Assembly (NCBI GenBank): GCA_023382535.1
Contig: JAHDWA010000011.1
Coordinates: forward strand, 174,349 to 238,348
From: Anaerolineae bacterium
GTDB taxonomy: Bacteria > Chloroflexota > Anaerolineae > 4572-78 > J111
DNA: 64,000 bases
Reading direction: 5' to 3'
How positions within the stretch are numbered: the first letter of the stretch is position 1; every line of letters begins with the position of its first letter. Under the pieces are notes generated by a model that did not search any database, was not told where the DNA came from, and saw only the letters and a list, made by a program, of their open reading frames with translations. Shown in pieces: positions 24,165-33,976 of this stretch. The translations under genes were made by a program, and so were the position numbers.

Positions 24165-25325
24165 TTAATCCGGCAGCGCCGCCCGCATTCGCTCCAAAGC
24201 CTGGGTGAGGGTGGAACGGGGACAGGCAAAGTTAAGCCGGACAAAGCCGTCGCCGCCCGGCCCGAAGTAGACGCCGTCGTTGAGAGCAACCCTGGCCTGC
24301 TTCAAAAAGAATTGGAAGGGATTGCCCTCGATCCCGGCGCTGCGGCAGTCGAACCAGGCCAAGTAAGTCGCTGCGGGAATGGTGGTGGACAGGCCCGGCA
24401 GGTGCTCTAACACGTAACTCACCACAACATCCCGGTTAGCCGTCAGGTACTGCTGCAGTTCAGCCAGCCATGCTGCCCCATCGCGATAGGCCGCCAGGGC
24501 CGCGGTATAGCCGAGGATATTGACCCGCAGGGCCATCGTTTCGGCCACAAAGGTCAGGCGGCGGCGCAGGTCGGGATTGGAAACAATCGCCACGCTGCAC
24601 TTCAAACCGGCCAGGTTAAAGGTTTTGCTGGGAGCCATTAAGGTGATGCAGCGATCGGCAATTTCAGGCGAAAGCGTGGCGATAGGCAGGTGGCTGGCCC
24701 CATCCAGCAGCAAATCGCAGTGAATCTCGTCGGAGCAGATGACCAGATCGTGCCGAAGACAGATCTCAGCTATGCAAGCCAGTTCATCCCGAGTGTAACA
24801 ATGCCCGGTGGGGTTGTGCGGATTGCACAGCATAAACAGGCGGGTGCGGGGCGTAATTGCCGTCTCAAAGCTGTCGAAATCTATCTCGTAGCGCAGCCGC
24901 CGGTCCTCCTGGCTGACCACCAGTTCGGCCACGTCCAGCATCCGGCCCTGGTTGAGGGGGGCTTTCAGAAACGGCGGATAAACCGGCGGCTGCACCAGCA
25001 CGCCATCACCCACCTTGCCGATAGCCCGGCAGACCACATTGAGACCAGTGACCAGGCCGGGCAGAAAGACCAGTTGGTCCGGGGTGACAGTCCAGTTGTA
25101 CAGGCGCTGCATCCGCTCGCAGATTATATGCAACAGTTCCGGTGAAGGTTTCCCGTAGCCGAAAATGCCATGCGCTACCCGCTCGTGCAGGGCCTGAATA
25201 ACCGGCTCAGGCGCGGCAAAATCCATGTCAGCTACCCACAAGGGCAGCACGTCGTCGCCGTAATCTCCCCACTTGTAACTTTCGGTCTGCCGCCGTTCGA
25301 TATATTGGTCGAAGTTGTAGGTCAT
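24165..25325 (-). CDS. MalY/PatB-type PLP-dependent aminotransferase or C-S lyase
   Basis: A 386-residue class I/II aminotransferase-fold enzyme. The opening LPLWVADMDF and the PLP-lysine motif APSKTFNLAGLK identify the MalY/PatB group, which cleaves cystathionine or related C-S bonds (cystathionine beta-lyase activity) and sometimes acts as a regulator. CNPHNPTG and SDEIHCDL carry the usual cofactor contacts. Its stop lies 5 nt from the regulator's stop (convergent). Confidence 0.9.
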   Translation of the reverse strand: MTYNFDQYIERRQTESYKWGDYGDDVLPLWVADMDFAAPEPVIQALHERVAHGIFGYGKPSPELLHIICERMQRLYNWTVTPDQLVFLPGLVTGLNVVCRAIGKVGDGVLVQPPVYPPFLKAPLNQGRMLDVAELVVSQEDRRLRYEIDFDSFETAITPRTRLFMLCNPHNPTGHCYTRDELACIAEICLRHDLVICSDEIHCDLLLDGASHLPIATLSPEIADRCITLMAPSKTFNLAGLKCSVAIVSNPDLRRRLTFVAETMALRVNILGYTAALAAYRDGAAWLAELQQYLTANRDVVVSYVLEHLPGLSTTIPAATYLAWFDCRSAGIEGNPFQFFLKQARVALNDGVYFGPGGDGFVRLNFACPRSTLTQALERMRAALPD

Positions 25326-25488
25326 AAAATTAGTTCCCTCACCCTGGATGAAATGTCTTTCCCAGCCGTCCTATAATACCAGAGTAAAACAGAGGGGGCA
25401 AGTGTTTTGCCGGTTAAGATTCGTGACTCACCAAACTTTAGGGTAAGATATAGCCGTCACGACCCTGTGGCACATCATCAATAATGAA

Positions 25489-25580
25489 AAGGTAGCAGGT
25501 AGCAAGGTAGCAGGAGGTATACTCCCCTGTCTACACTCGCCTCACGCAAGTGCAGGCCGTCTACCGACTACCATCTACCG
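25489..25580. repeat. GGTAGCA/CTACCGA heptamer repeat
   Basis: The left block GGTAGCA-GGTAGCA-A-GGTAGCA (about 25491-25513) and the right block CTACCGA-CTACCAT-CTACCG (25561-25580) are imperfect complements. It occupies the leader of the M3 peptidase gene. The surrounding 273-nt gap shows nothing else I can name. Confidence 0.65.
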
Positions 25581-25598
25581 TTTTCTCAGGAGCCTTTT

Positions 25599-27299
25599 AT
25601 GTTCGATACCCTGCCCCAAGAAGCGGCCCCCATGAGCCAGTGGTCATGGTCGCAAATCGAGCCGTATTACCATGACCTGGCGACCCGCACCCTAAGTAAG
25701 GCCACGGTGGAGTCCTTTCTAAGCGATTGGACGCGCTTGAGTGAGCGGGTAGACGAAGTACACCAGCGGCTCTACATTGCCACGACCCTCAACACGGCTG
25801 ATCACGAGTCAGAGCGGCGGTTTCATACATTTCTGGATAAAATTTACCCGGCGGCGGAGGATGCCGAGCAGCGCCTCAAAGAAAAGTTTTTGAACAGCGG
25901 TCTGGAGCCGGCCGGTTTTGAGCTGCCTCTGCAAAGAATGCGGGCTGAAGCGGTGCTTTTTCGCCCGGCCAACCTGCCCCTGTTTACGGAGGAGCAGAAA
26001 CTGTCGGCCCAATACGATAAGCTTGTCGGCGGCCAAACAGTCCAGTGGGAGGGGCAGGAACTGACCCTGTCGCAGTTGCACCCGGTCTATCAGGAGACTG
26101 AACGGACCCGGCGCGAACAGGCCTGGCGGCTGAGCGCCGAGCGCCAACTGGCCGACCGGGAGGCCATCAACGGGCTGTGGCAAAATTTTTTGGGGCTGCG
26201 CCAGCAAGTGACGGCGAATACCGGCCTGAAAGATTATCGCGCTTTTCGCTGGCAACAACTGCACCGCTTCGATTATACCCCGGCTGACTGTTTTCGCTTC
26301 CATGAGGCCATCGAGGCCGAGGTTGTCCCGGTGGCCCAACGCATCTACGAAAAACGCCGCCAGCGCCTGGGAGTTGCCTCACTACGCCCCTGGGATTTGG
26401 AGGTAGACCCGCTGGACCGGTCCCCCCTGCGCCCCTTTACCGATGTGACAGAACTGCAAACAAAAAGCGCCGCGATATTTCATCGCCTTGACCCCCGGTT
26501 AGGCGCTTATTTCGACATCATGCGGAGTGAAGGTTTGCTTGATCTGGACAATCGAAAAAATAAAGCGCCGGGTGGATATTGTAATGCCCTGGCGGCAGCC
26601 AAACGTCCCTTTATTTTTATGAACGCAGTCGGGCTGCACGACGACGTGCAGACCATGCTGCACGAAGCCGGCCACGCCTTCCATGTCTTTGAAAGCAGCT
26701 CTCTGCCTTACTACCAGCAGCTCCAGGTGGGCGAGGAATTTGGCGAAGTCGCATCTATGACGATGGAATTTCTCGGCGCGCCTTACCTCTCTACGGCGGA
26801 CGGGTTTTACAGCCAGGCTGAAGCCGCTCGCGCCCGGATCGAGCACCTGGAAGGCAGCATCCTCTTCTGGCCTTACATGGCGGTGGTGGATGCTTTTCAG
26901 CACTGGGTTTATGAAAACCCGGCGCTGGCGCTCGACCCGGCTCAGTGCGATGCCCGCTGGGCGGCTTTGTGGCAGCGTTTCATGCCTGGTGTGGATTGGA
27001 ACGGGCTGGAGCAGGAAATGATGACCGGCTGGCAGCGCAAGCTCCACATTTCCCAGGTCCCCTTCTACTATATCGAGTACGGCCTGGCTCAATTAGGAGC
27101 CGTGCAAGTCTGGCATAATTCTCTGACCGACGAAGCCGGGGCCGTCGCCAGCTATCGCCGGGCGCTGGCTTTGGGAGGTACAGTCTCGCTGCCCAAACTT
27201 TATGCTGTTGCCGGAGCCAAATTCGCCTTCGATGCGCCGACGCTGCGGGCGGCGATCAAGTTAATGGAAGAAACCATTACTACCCTGGAAGCAGTTTGA
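25599..27299 (+). CDS. M3-family oligoendopeptidase
   Basis: A 566-residue zinc metallopeptidase. The HExxH motif is in TMLHEAGHAFH near residue 354 and the third-ligand region EFGEVASMTMEF follows. The length and the N-terminal helical half match the oligoendopeptidase F/PepF branch of M3, which degrades short peptides in the cytoplasm. AGGAG is 6 nt upstream of ATG 25599; a second Met lies 11 codons later. It is monocistronic and convergent with an MFS gene. Confidence 0.92.
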   Translation: MFDTLPQEAAPMSQWSWSQIEPYYHDLATRTLSKATVESFLSDWTRLSERVDEVHQRLYIATTLNTADHESERRFHTFLDKIYPAAEDAEQRLKEKFLNSGLEPAGFELPLQRMRAEAVLFRPANLPLFTEEQKLSAQYDKLVGGQTVQWEGQELTLSQLHPVYQETERTRREQAWRLSAERQLADREAINGLWQNFLGLRQQVTANTGLKDYRAFRWQQLHRFDYTPADCFRFHEAIEAEVVPVAQRIYEKRRQRLGVASLRPWDLEVDPLDRSPLRPFTDVTELQTKSAAIFHRLDPRLGAYFDIMRSEGLLDLDNRKNKAPGGYCNALAAAKRPFIFMNAVGLHDDVQTMLHEAGHAFHVFESSSLPYYQQLQVGEEFGEVASMTMEFLGAPYLSTADGFYSQAEAARARIEHLEGSILFWPYMAVVDAFQHWVYENPALALDPAQCDARWAALWQRFMPGVDWNGLEQEMMTGWQRKLHISQVPFYYIEYGLAQLGAVQVWHNSLTDEAGAVASYRRALALGGTVSLPKLYAVAGAKFAFDAPTLRAAIKLMEETITTLEAV

Positions 27300-27305
27300 C
27301 CGGTT

Positions 27306-28646
27306 TCAGTTGACTTTTTCCGATTGGGCTAAAATCGGGTCAAGGATAACCGATTGCCAACGGGGTTCTTTAACCTGCCCATAGAGCAAGGCCAGGGCGA
27401 GCAAGTTGATACCAGCGCTCAGTGCAAACAGCCAGCTATAACTGAACTCGGCTAACCAGCCGCCCAAAAGCGGAGCAACAGTGCTGGCTATCCCGACTGC
27501 GGTATTGGTGATGCCGATGTAGGTGGGACGATGGGCCGGCCTGGAAAATTCCAGGATAATGAGAATACCCGAAACGATGGTGATGCCATACGCCATGCCC
27601 CAACCCGCAAAGATAAGATAGTACCACGCGGCGGATGGGGCTAACCAGGCCAGGGTAAAAGCTAAAACGGCGGCGATTCCTCCGATCTCAAGCGATAATT
27701 TGTGCCCAAAGCGATCGGCCAACAAGCCGGCCAGCAGATTACCGGCTGTCTGCCCCAGGAGCAGGGCCGCGGTGTAAAGGGCAACCGTACTGTCTGGCAC
27801 GTGCCAGCGTTCAATAGCGGCGATGGTAATGAAGCCAGCGCCCAGACCGCCCAGAGATAGTAACAATCGGGCCTGCAGGAAGGCGCGAAAGTTATGATCG
27901 CGCTGGAGGATGTGGGCCAACTTGGTCCAAAATTGGCCTGCATCGGGTGCTGCAGAGGGCGCAGGTTGGACGGGTTCGCGGGTCAATGCCAAAAAACCCC
28001 AGCTTAGATTAATTGCCAGCGCAGCGAAGAGAAATAGATAGACAAAATTAAGGGGGAAAGGGGTTGCCTCCAAGAGTGAACTGCTAAAGAGGGCGCCTAT
28101 CGTACCCACGCCGGTGCCGGCAAAAGTGGTGATACCGAAGAATCGTCCTCGCCGGTTCACCGGAAAACAGCGGCCAATGACATCCTGCCAGGCCGGGGCA
28201 ACTAAGCCGGCTCCCAAACCATGCCAGATGTAGCCGATGAAAAAGAGAGTCAAGGCCAGGGTGGGAGATTGCAAGGCGACCAGGGGAGCCAACGGCCACA
28301 AGAACATGGGCAGCCGTTCGGCAAAGAAGCCCAGATTGACCATCACCGGCTTTTTACGGGGTAATTTTTCGATGTGGCTGGCTGTCAGGATTTGAGGCAG
28401 GTACCAACTTGCCTGGGCGACGACGGCGACCAACCCGATGAGCAGCGGGTTGAGGCTTAGTTTGCTAATAAACAGTGGGACAATAGTAGTGGCCGAGGCG
28501 AAACTCATCCCGAACCAAAAAATTATCCCATCCAGCAGATTGACGGTGAAATTCCAACGGTAGTTCCGCTCCACCTCGGCGGCAATTTCGCTCTCGCTGC
28601 GCGGCAGCACCGGGCGGTCGAGTTGTAACAAACGGCGTATTGTCAT
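27306..28646 (-). CDS. Major facilitator superfamily transporter
   Basis: A 446-residue polytopic membrane protein with about 12 helices. The cytoplasmic loop after TM2 is SHIEKLPRKKPV, and the second half carries the repeat-type motif LLADRFGHKLSLE. The substrate is unknown. It is transcribed alone, convergent with the M3 peptidase and divergent from a DUF4260 gene. Confidence 0.85.
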   Translation of the reverse strand: MTIRRLLQLDRPVLPRSESEIAAEVERNYRWNFTVNLLDGIIFWFGMSFASATTIVPLFISKLSLNPLLIGLVAVVAQASWYLPQILTASHIEKLPRKKPVMVNLGFFAERLPMFLWPLAPLVALQSPTLALTLFFIGYIWHGLGAGLVAPAWQDVIGRCFPVNRRGRFFGITTFAGTGVGTIGALFSSSLLEATPFPLNFVYLFLFAALAINLSWGFLALTREPVQPAPSAAPDAGQFWTKLAHILQRDHNFRAFLQARLLLSLGGLGAGFITIAAIERWHVPDSTVALYTAALLLGQTAGNLLAGLLADRFGHKLSLEIGGIAAVLAFTLAWLAPSAAWYYLIFAGWGMAYGITIVSGILIILEFSRPAHRPTYIGITNTAVGIASTVAPLLGGWLAEFSYSWLFALSAGINLLALALLYGQVKEPRWQSVILDPILAQSEKVN

Positions 28647-28813
28647 CCTGCCAAATCCGGTTTGAGGTCCGAGACCCGTAATATGCCAGCCCTGTCAACA
28701 AGGTGAGGTCAACGTCTCTTAATTTACCGCCTCAATTCGGCCAAGTCAATTTTCGCCAGCCCTTCAATTATCTCTTGCTAAATAATTGATTCTTTTACCA
28801 ATGGAGTTTTGTC

Positions 28814-29161
28814 ATGAAATCTTTTTTACGCCTGGATGATCTTAGTATCCTCAGTGCGGCGGTGGGGTTATATCTATTGTGGGGAGGAAACTGGTGGCTG
28901 TTTGCCCTGTTCGCCATCCTGCCGGATGTTTCTCTCCTGGCCTACATCGGCTATGATGGCAGGAACCGCTGGCCGAGTCTTGTTTATAACACCTTCCACA
29001 CCTACGCTCTGCCCATTGTAGGGTTGATTGTCTTCTGGTCGTTTCAACCTGTCTTTCTGTTGGGCTGGGTGGCTCATATCGCCGTGGACCGGTTAGTAGG
29101 GTACGGGTTCAAATCAGCCGCAGATTTTAAGCAGACTCATTTGCAGCAAATCAAAGGATAG
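28814..29161 (+). CDS. DUF4260 small membrane protein
   Basis: A 115-residue protein with three to four hydrophobic segments. The internal polar motif LLAYIGYDGRNRWPSLVYNTFHTYALP and the terminal HIAVDRLVGYGFK are the conserved parts of DUF4260. The function is unknown. GGAG is 8 nt before the ATG. It precedes the acyl-CoA ligase by about 100 nt. Confidence 0.8.
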   Translation: MKSFLRLDDLSILSAAVGLYLLWGGNWWLFALFAILPDVSLLAYIGYDGRNRWPSLVYNTFHTYALPIVGLIVFWSFQPVFLLGWVAHIAVDRLVGYGFKSAADFKQTHLQQIKG

Positions 29162-29261
29162 ACCGGGCAAAAGGCCGTTACCTCTCTTTGATGAAATGAC
29201 AATAGTGGAATTATCTGATATAGTGATGACTCAATTTTTGAGCCTGAAAGAGAGCCGTGTT

Positions 29262-31013
29262 ATGGAACCACGTGTCTGGCACCAACATTATGACCCCAGT
29301 GTTCCCAGCTCAATTGATTATCCCTCCCAGGCGGTAGATCAATTTCTGCGCCAAACCGCCGAGAAATTTCCCGACCGGACTGCTATCATTTTCGGCGGGA
29401 TGGCGCCCCTGCTCGGCGAGCAGCACCGCCGGATGACTTACCGTGAACTCGATACGCTGGTAGATCGTTTTGCGGCCGGATTGCAGCAGACGGGTCTGCA
29501 AAAAGGAGAGCGGGTGGCGTTGTATCTGCCCAACTGTCCCCAATACGTGATTGCCTACTATGGCATCTTGCGGGCCGGAGGGATAGTGGTGCCCAGTAAT
29601 CCTCTCTATGTCGCCCGCGAAATTGAGCATCAATTGAAGGACTCGGGGGCGACCATAGCCGTAGTCTTGAGCCTGCTCTATCCCAATATCAAGCAGGTCC
29701 GCCCGCACACATCACTCAAGCAGGTTATTGTCACCAATATCAAAGAATATTTCCCTACCTCGCTCAAACTCTTGTTTACGCTGGCAAAAGAAAAGAAAGA
29801 AGGGCATCGCGTTGATATTGCCCACGATGCCGACACGACCTGGTTCCAGGATGTGGTGGCGACAGCCCCGGCTGCGCCTCAACCCGTCGAGATAGCCCCC
29901 GCAGATACGGCCGTGTTAATGTACACCGGCGGCACCACGGGCGTGCCGAAAGGCGCTCAGTTGACGCATGGCAATGTGGTGGCGAATGCCCTGCAATCAA
30001 CGGCCTGGCTGAGCGGGGCGGGCCAGTCGGATGGCCCTGAAATAATGCTGACCGCCCTGCCGCTCAGCCACAGTTACTCTATGACCGTCTGCATGAACCT
30101 GTCGGTGTTTGGCGGCCATACCCAGATTATCATCCCCAACCCCCGCGACATGAACCACCTGCTCAACGCCATCAACCGGCACCGGCCAACCTACCTGCCG
30201 GGTGTGCCGGCCCTTTACACCGCTATTATCAATCACCGCGATGTCAAAGCGGATAAGTACGATCTCAAATCAATTCGTGCCTGTATTAGCGGCGCGGCGG
30301 GCCTGCCGGTCGAGGTCCAAACTCAATTCCAGCGGATCACCGGCGGCCGGCTGGTGGAAGGCTTTGGCTTGAGCGAGACTTCGCCGGTGGCAGTCGGTAA
30401 TCCATTGGGCAGCGGCGGACGTACCGGTTCGATCGGGGTTCCCATTTCTGATACAGACATCAAAATTATGGACCCTGACACCGAGGAAACCGAGTTAGGC
30501 CCTAACCAACCCGGCGTACTGTGCATCCACGGCCCGCAGGTGATGAAGGGTTACTGGAACATGCCCACCGAGACAGCTAATGCCCTGCGGCGGCACGCCG
30601 ACGGCAAAATCTGGCTGCACACCGGCGATATCGCCGAAATGAGTGAGGACGGCTTTTTGCGGGTGGTGGACCGCAAAAAAGATTTGATCCTGGCCTCAGG
30701 CGGGTTTAATGTCTATCCGCGTGACATTGAGGAACGGCTGTACGAGCATCCTAAAGTGCTGGAGGCAGCGGCGATTGGCGTACCGGTCGGCGCAGACAAC
30801 CAGCGGGCCAAAGCTTTTGTGGTGCTCAAGCCGGGCCAAACGGCGACCCCTGAGGAAATTATTGCCTGGTGTCAGGAAGGACTGGCCAGGTACAAGGTAC
30901 CCAAGCACATTGAGTTCCGCACGGAACTGCCCAAGACGATGGTCGGCAAGATCCTGCGCCGCCAGTTGATTGAGGAAGAAGAAAAGAGGGAGAAAGAGGC
31001 AGTGGTTAAGTGA
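29262..31013 (+). CDS. Long-chain fatty-acid--CoA ligase (AMP-forming)
   Basis: About 583 residues. The adenylation motif MYTGGTTGVPKGAQLTH, the core GFGLSETSP, HTGDIAEM and the hinge/K motif RKKDLILASGGFNVYPRDIE are all present. C-terminal PKTMVGKILRRQL carries the catalytic Lys. It activates fatty acids to acyl-CoA for beta-oxidation or lipid synthesis. I favour ATG 29262 (MEPRVWHQHYD) over 29196 since the extra residues look unconserved, though the ribosome site is weak in both. Confidence 0.9.
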   Translation: MEPRVWHQHYDPSVPSSIDYPSQAVDQFLRQTAEKFPDRTAIIFGGMAPLLGEQHRRMTYRELDTLVDRFAAGLQQTGLQKGERVALYLPNCPQYVIAYYGILRAGGIVVPSNPLYVAREIEHQLKDSGATIAVVLSLLYPNIKQVRPHTSLKQVIVTNIKEYFPTSLKLLFTLAKEKKEGHRVDIAHDADTTWFQDVVATAPAAPQPVEIAPADTAVLMYTGGTTGVPKGAQLTHGNVVANALQSTAWLSGAGQSDGPEIMLTALPLSHSYSMTVCMNLSVFGGHTQIIIPNPRDMNHLLNAINRHRPTYLPGVPALYTAIINHRDVKADKYDLKSIRACISGAAGLPVEVQTQFQRITGGRLVEGFGLSETSPVAVGNPLGSGGRTGSIGVPISDTDIKIMDPDTEETELGPNQPGVLCIHGPQVMKGYWNMPTETANALRRHADGKIWLHTGDIAEMSEDGFLRVVDRKKDLILASGGFNVYPRDIEERLYEHPKVLEAAAIGVPVGADNQRAKAFVVLKPGQTATPEEIIAWCQEGLARYKVPKHIEFRTELPKTMVGKILRRQLIEEEEKREKEAVVK

Positions 31014-31085
31014 CGGGATTCGGATTCGGACTTTTTATTTAGCGGGCTTTCTCTTTATTTGGTACAGTTTAGCTAAGCGATTATA

Positions 31086-31242
31086 ATGACATCAAATCCC
31101 TTCCTCCGGGCCGCCCGCCAACGTCTGCATGAATTTGCCGAAGAGGTGCGACGTGGCGCCTGAGGTTTTCTGGCGTAAGCTCACCTACTTGCGCCAGATT
31201 TTGGCCGATTTAGCTCCATTATTTGATGACAAAACGCCATAG
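31086..31242 (+). pseudogene. Remnant of an MNT-HEPN toxin-antitoxin pair
   Basis: Two short overlapping frames are seen. 31086-31163 ends HEFAEEVRRGA, like the C-terminal helix of a minimal nucleotidyltransferase. A GTG at 31153 opens a frame reading APEVFWRKLTYLRQILADL, then stops after 29 residues. That is the typical N-terminus of a HEPN/DUF86 toxin, normally 110-150 residues long. The overlap of the two frames is the usual coupling in MNT-HEPN operons. Both are truncated, so it is inactive. Confidence 0.4.
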
Positions 31243-31277
31243 GAGGAACCGCTGCTGCTATCAAAGGAGTATTCTTA

Positions 31278-32942
31278 ATGGCGAATTCGATCACTAAAAA
31301 CAAAGAAATTTGGCAGGAACAAAAACTCAACCCGGCCCTGGCCCACGCGCCGGAACGGCAGGAGAAGTTTGTTACGACTTCCGACATTGAGATCGAGCGG
31401 CTGTACCTCCCCAGCGAGGAGACCGCCGACGGCTACCTGGACCAGCTCGGCTTTCCGGGCGAGTATCCCTTCACCCGGGGCGTCCAGCCGACCATGTACC
31501 GGGGCCGCTTTTGGACCATGCGCCAGTATGCCGGTTTTGGCAGCGCCGAAGAAACCAACCAGCGCTTCAAGTATTTACTGGAACAGGGGCAAACCGGGCT
31601 GAGCGTCGCCTTTGATTTGCCCACCCAGATTGGTTATGATGCCGATGACCCGCTGGCCGAAGGCGAAGTAGGCAAGGTCGGCGTGTCTATCTCCTCGCTG
31701 GAAGATATGGAAACGCTCTTAGACGGCATTCCCCTGGACAAAGTCTCCACCAGCATGACGATCAATGCCCCGGCCTCGGTTCTGCTGGCGATGTACATTG
31801 CCGTCGGCAAAAAGCAGGGTGTGCCGCCGGAAAAGCTGCGCGGCACGGTGCAGAATGACATCCTCAAGGAGTACATCGCCCGGGGTACCTATATCTTTCC
31901 CCCCAAACCTTCCATGCGGCTGATCACCGATATTATGGGCTACTGCAAGGTTTGTTTGCCGCATTGGAACGTCATTTCAATCAGCGGCTACCATATCCGC
32001 GAAGCCGGCAGCAGCGCCGCCCAGGAGGTTGCTTTTACCCTGGCCAACGGCATTGCTTATGTCCAGGCGGCGCTGGAGGCCGGGCTGGATGTGGATGAGT
32101 TTGGCGGTCAGCTTTCCTTCTTTTTCAATGCCCACAACAACCTCTTTGAAGAAGTGGCCAAGTTCCGGGCCGCTCGCCGTTTATGGGCCAAAATTATGCG
32201 CGAGCGCTTTGGGGCCAGGCGGGAAAAATCGTGCATGCTGCGTTTTCACTCCCAGACCGGCGGCAGCACCCTGACCGCCCAGCAGCCCCTGAATAACGTC
32301 GTGCGGGTGGCAATGCAGGCCCTGGCGGCGGTGCTGGGCGGAACGCAGTCCCTCCACACCAATTCGATGGATGAAGCCCTGGCCCTGCCCACCGAAGAGG
32401 CGGTGCAGGTTGCCTTACGCACCCAGCAAATCATCGCCTACGAAAGCGGGGTGGCCGATACGGTTGATCCCCTGGCCGGAAGTTACTTTGTCGAGGATTT
32501 GACGGACCAACTCGAAGCGAAGACCGCGGCTTACCTCGCCAGGATTGACGAGTTGGGCGGCGCCCTGGCGGCGATTGAGCAAGGTTACATTCAGCGCGAA
32601 ATCCAGGAGTCGGCTTATCGTTACCAGCGGGCTGTCGAGCGCAAGCAAAATATCATCGTCGGGGTGAATAAATTTACGGTTAAAGAAGAAACGCAGCCCG
32701 AACTTCTGCGGGTTGATGAAAGTGTAGCCCAAAAACAACGGGAGCGATTAATTGCGCTGCGCCAGCGGCGGGACTGGGCAGCCGTGCAACAAACTCTGGA
32801 CAATCTTCAAAAGGCAGCAGGGGGCAGTGAGAATCTGATGCCCTTTATCATCGCCGCCGTCGAAGCTTATGCCACTACCGGCGAAATCTGTCACGCCCTC
32901 AGGAAAGTTTGGGGAGAGTACCGCCCACCGGTATTGCTGTAG
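31278..32942 (+). CDS. Methylmalonyl-CoA mutase, large (catalytic) subunit
   Basis: A 554-residue acyl-CoA mutase catalytic domain ([37 protein letters not shown]-like [29 protein letters not shown]). It interconverts succinyl-CoA and methylmalonyl-CoA with adenosylcobalamin. The B12-binding domain is absent from this chain, so a separate small subunit is expected; none is in the window. AAAGGAG precedes the ATG. The epimerase gene follows after 71 nt, supporting a propionyl-CoA/methylmalonyl-CoA route. An isobutyryl-CoA mutase specificity cannot be excluded. Confidence 0.92.
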   Translation: MANSITKNKEIWQEQKLNPALAHAPERQEKFVTTSDIEIERLYLPSEETADGYLDQLGFPGEYPFTRGVQPTMYRGRFWTMRQYAGFGSAEETNQRFKYLLEQGQTGLSVAFDLPTQIGYDADDPLAEGEVGKVGVSISSLEDMETLLDGIPLDKVSTSMTINAPASVLLAMYIAVGKKQGVPPEKLRGTVQNDILKEYIARGTYIFPPKPSMRLITDIMGYCKVCLPHWNVISISGYHIREAGSSAAQEVAFTLANGIAYVQAALEAGLDVDEFGGQLSFFFNAHNNLFEEVAKFRAARRLWAKIMRERFGARREKSCMLRFHSQTGGSTLTAQQPLNNVVRVAMQALAAVLGGTQSLHTNSMDEALALPTEEAVQVALRTQQIIAYESGVADTVDPLAGSYFVEDLTDQLEAKTAAYLARIDELGGALAAIEQGYIQREIQESAYRYQRAVERKQNIIVGVNKFTVKEETQPELLRVDESVAQKQRERLIALRQRRDWAAVQQTLDNLQKAAGGSENLMPFIIAAVEAYATTGEICHALRKVWGEYRPPVLL

Positions 32943-33013
32943 GAGATGGAGTCCAAAGCGAAGCTTTGCCGAGTTAGGTTTACCCGCTTATTGATGAGGA
33001 ACAGGCTGAGGTC

Positions 33014-33415
33014 ATGAGTGTCAAAGTAAATCATATCGCCATCGTGGTCGAAGATATTGAAAGAGCATTGGGCGTTTACCGGGATGTGCTCGGTTTGCCC
33101 CTGGAACACATCGCCGAGGAGCCGGCGGAACAGGTCCGGGTTGCTTTTTTACCGGCGGCCAACGGCGAAATCGAGTTGATCCAACCGACGACAGACGACT
33201 CCGGCGTAGCCAAATTTTTGAGCAAAAAAGGCGAGGGCCTGCACCATATCTGTCTGGAAGTTGACAGCATCGAAGCGGCCACAGCGGAGATGGCCGCCCG
33301 CGGGTTGGAAGTGCTGGGCCAGGTCCGGACCAACCAGCGCGGCGAAAAATATATCTTCATTCACCCCAAATCAGCGCACGGCGTACTGCTTGAGTTGTAT
33401 GAGCGGCCGGGGTAA
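33014..33415 (+). CDS. mce: Methylmalonyl-CoA epimerase
   Basis: A 133-residue VOC-fold protein. Metal-ligand positions fit the family: His7 (VNHIAIVV), Glu in GEIELIQP (about 52-54), His77/78 (GLHHICLEV) and Glu127 (LLELYE). It racemises (2R)- and (2S)-methylmalonyl-CoA, next to the mutase in the same direction. Confidence 0.93.
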   Translation: MSVKVNHIAIVVEDIERALGVYRDVLGLPLEHIAEEPAEQVRVAFLPAANGEIELIQPTTDDSGVAKFLSKKGEGLHHICLEVDSIEAATAEMAARGLEVLGQVRTNQRGEKYIFIHPKSAHGVLLELYERPG

Positions 33416-33416
33416 A

Positions 33417-33471
33417 CGTGCTGCGTATTGCGTACTGCGTAAAATAAGTGGAAGACGCAACACGCAACACG
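33417..33471. repeat. GCGTATT/GCAACAC heptamer inverted repeat
   Basis: GCGTATT-GCGTACT-GCGT on the left faces ACGCAACAC-GCAACACG on the right. It begins just after the epimerase stop and belongs to the GCGT heptamer family of 8347, 9140 and 13279. Confidence 0.75.
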
Positions 33472-33498
33472 AACCTAAAATTACTGTCAGGAAGCAAA

Positions 33499-33852
33499 TT
33501 GTATAATCTCTTCAGCTACCTTCAACGCCTTGGCCGCTTCTGGCAAAAACCCGCCGATGTGCCCCGGCACTGTATTTTCGATAAACGCTTCGGCTGTGCT
33601 ATTCCTTACCCCATCCCTACCGAGAGCCTGGGCACTTCTTTTGATTTGCAGGCGATGGCCAGTAACTGCGGCTATGCCGGCGGCGAGGGCAATTGGTGGC
33701 ACATTCATCACTCGGCCCCGGCTTTTCATGGGGGGATGGCGCAAAGCTGTTCCCACAGCTACCGGCCGGGCCGGGCGAAACAGGCCAGGCCCTGCAAATG
33801 TGAAAAGATGGAGCTGTGGCAGGAGAAAATCAAAACGTATGCTCAGCGTTGA
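33499..33852 (+). CDS. Hypothetical protein with His/Trp-rich centre
   Basis: A possible protein of about 117 residues from TTG 33499 (AGGAAG just upstream); the frame remains open back into the repeat. The central part CGYAGGEGNWWHIHHSAPAF and the terminal KMELWQEKIKTYAQR look protein-like. An opposite-strand frame (33487-33756) is also open, so the coding strand is not certain. It would head a short run with the next two genes. I do not recognise the family. Confidence 0.4.
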   Translation: MYNLFSYLQRLGRFWQKPADVPRHCIFDKRFGCAIPYPIPTESLGTSFDLQAMASNCGYAGGEGNWWHIHHSAPAFHGGMAQSCSHSYRPGRAKQARPCKCEKMELWQEKIKTYAQR

Positions 33853-33967
33853 TGAACGCCAGTTTGAGTTAGGCTACACCCCGATTGCCTGCGCCTTGAT
33901 GGTTTCCGTGGCCGGCTGCGCGCTGGTTTCACTGCTGGCCGCGCTTTGGTTCTTCTTTTTCAGGTAG
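33839..33967 (+). CDS. Small single-pass membrane protein
   Basis: A 42-residue frame from ATG 33839 overlaps the end of the previous frame by 14 nt. It ends in a hydrophobic helix (VSVAGCALVSLLAALWFFFF) and Arg. It stops 9 nt before the TIM-barrel gene, which suggests translational coupling. It has no recognised family. Confidence 0.45.
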   Translation: MLSVDERQFELGYTPIACALMVSVAGCALVSLLAALWFFFFR

Positions 33968-33976
33968 CACCCGGCG

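Noticed and set aside
33487..33756. 89-residue minus-strand frame
   Set aside because: It has no clear ribosome site and opposes the run of neighbouring genes; kept only as a doubt about the plus-strand frame.
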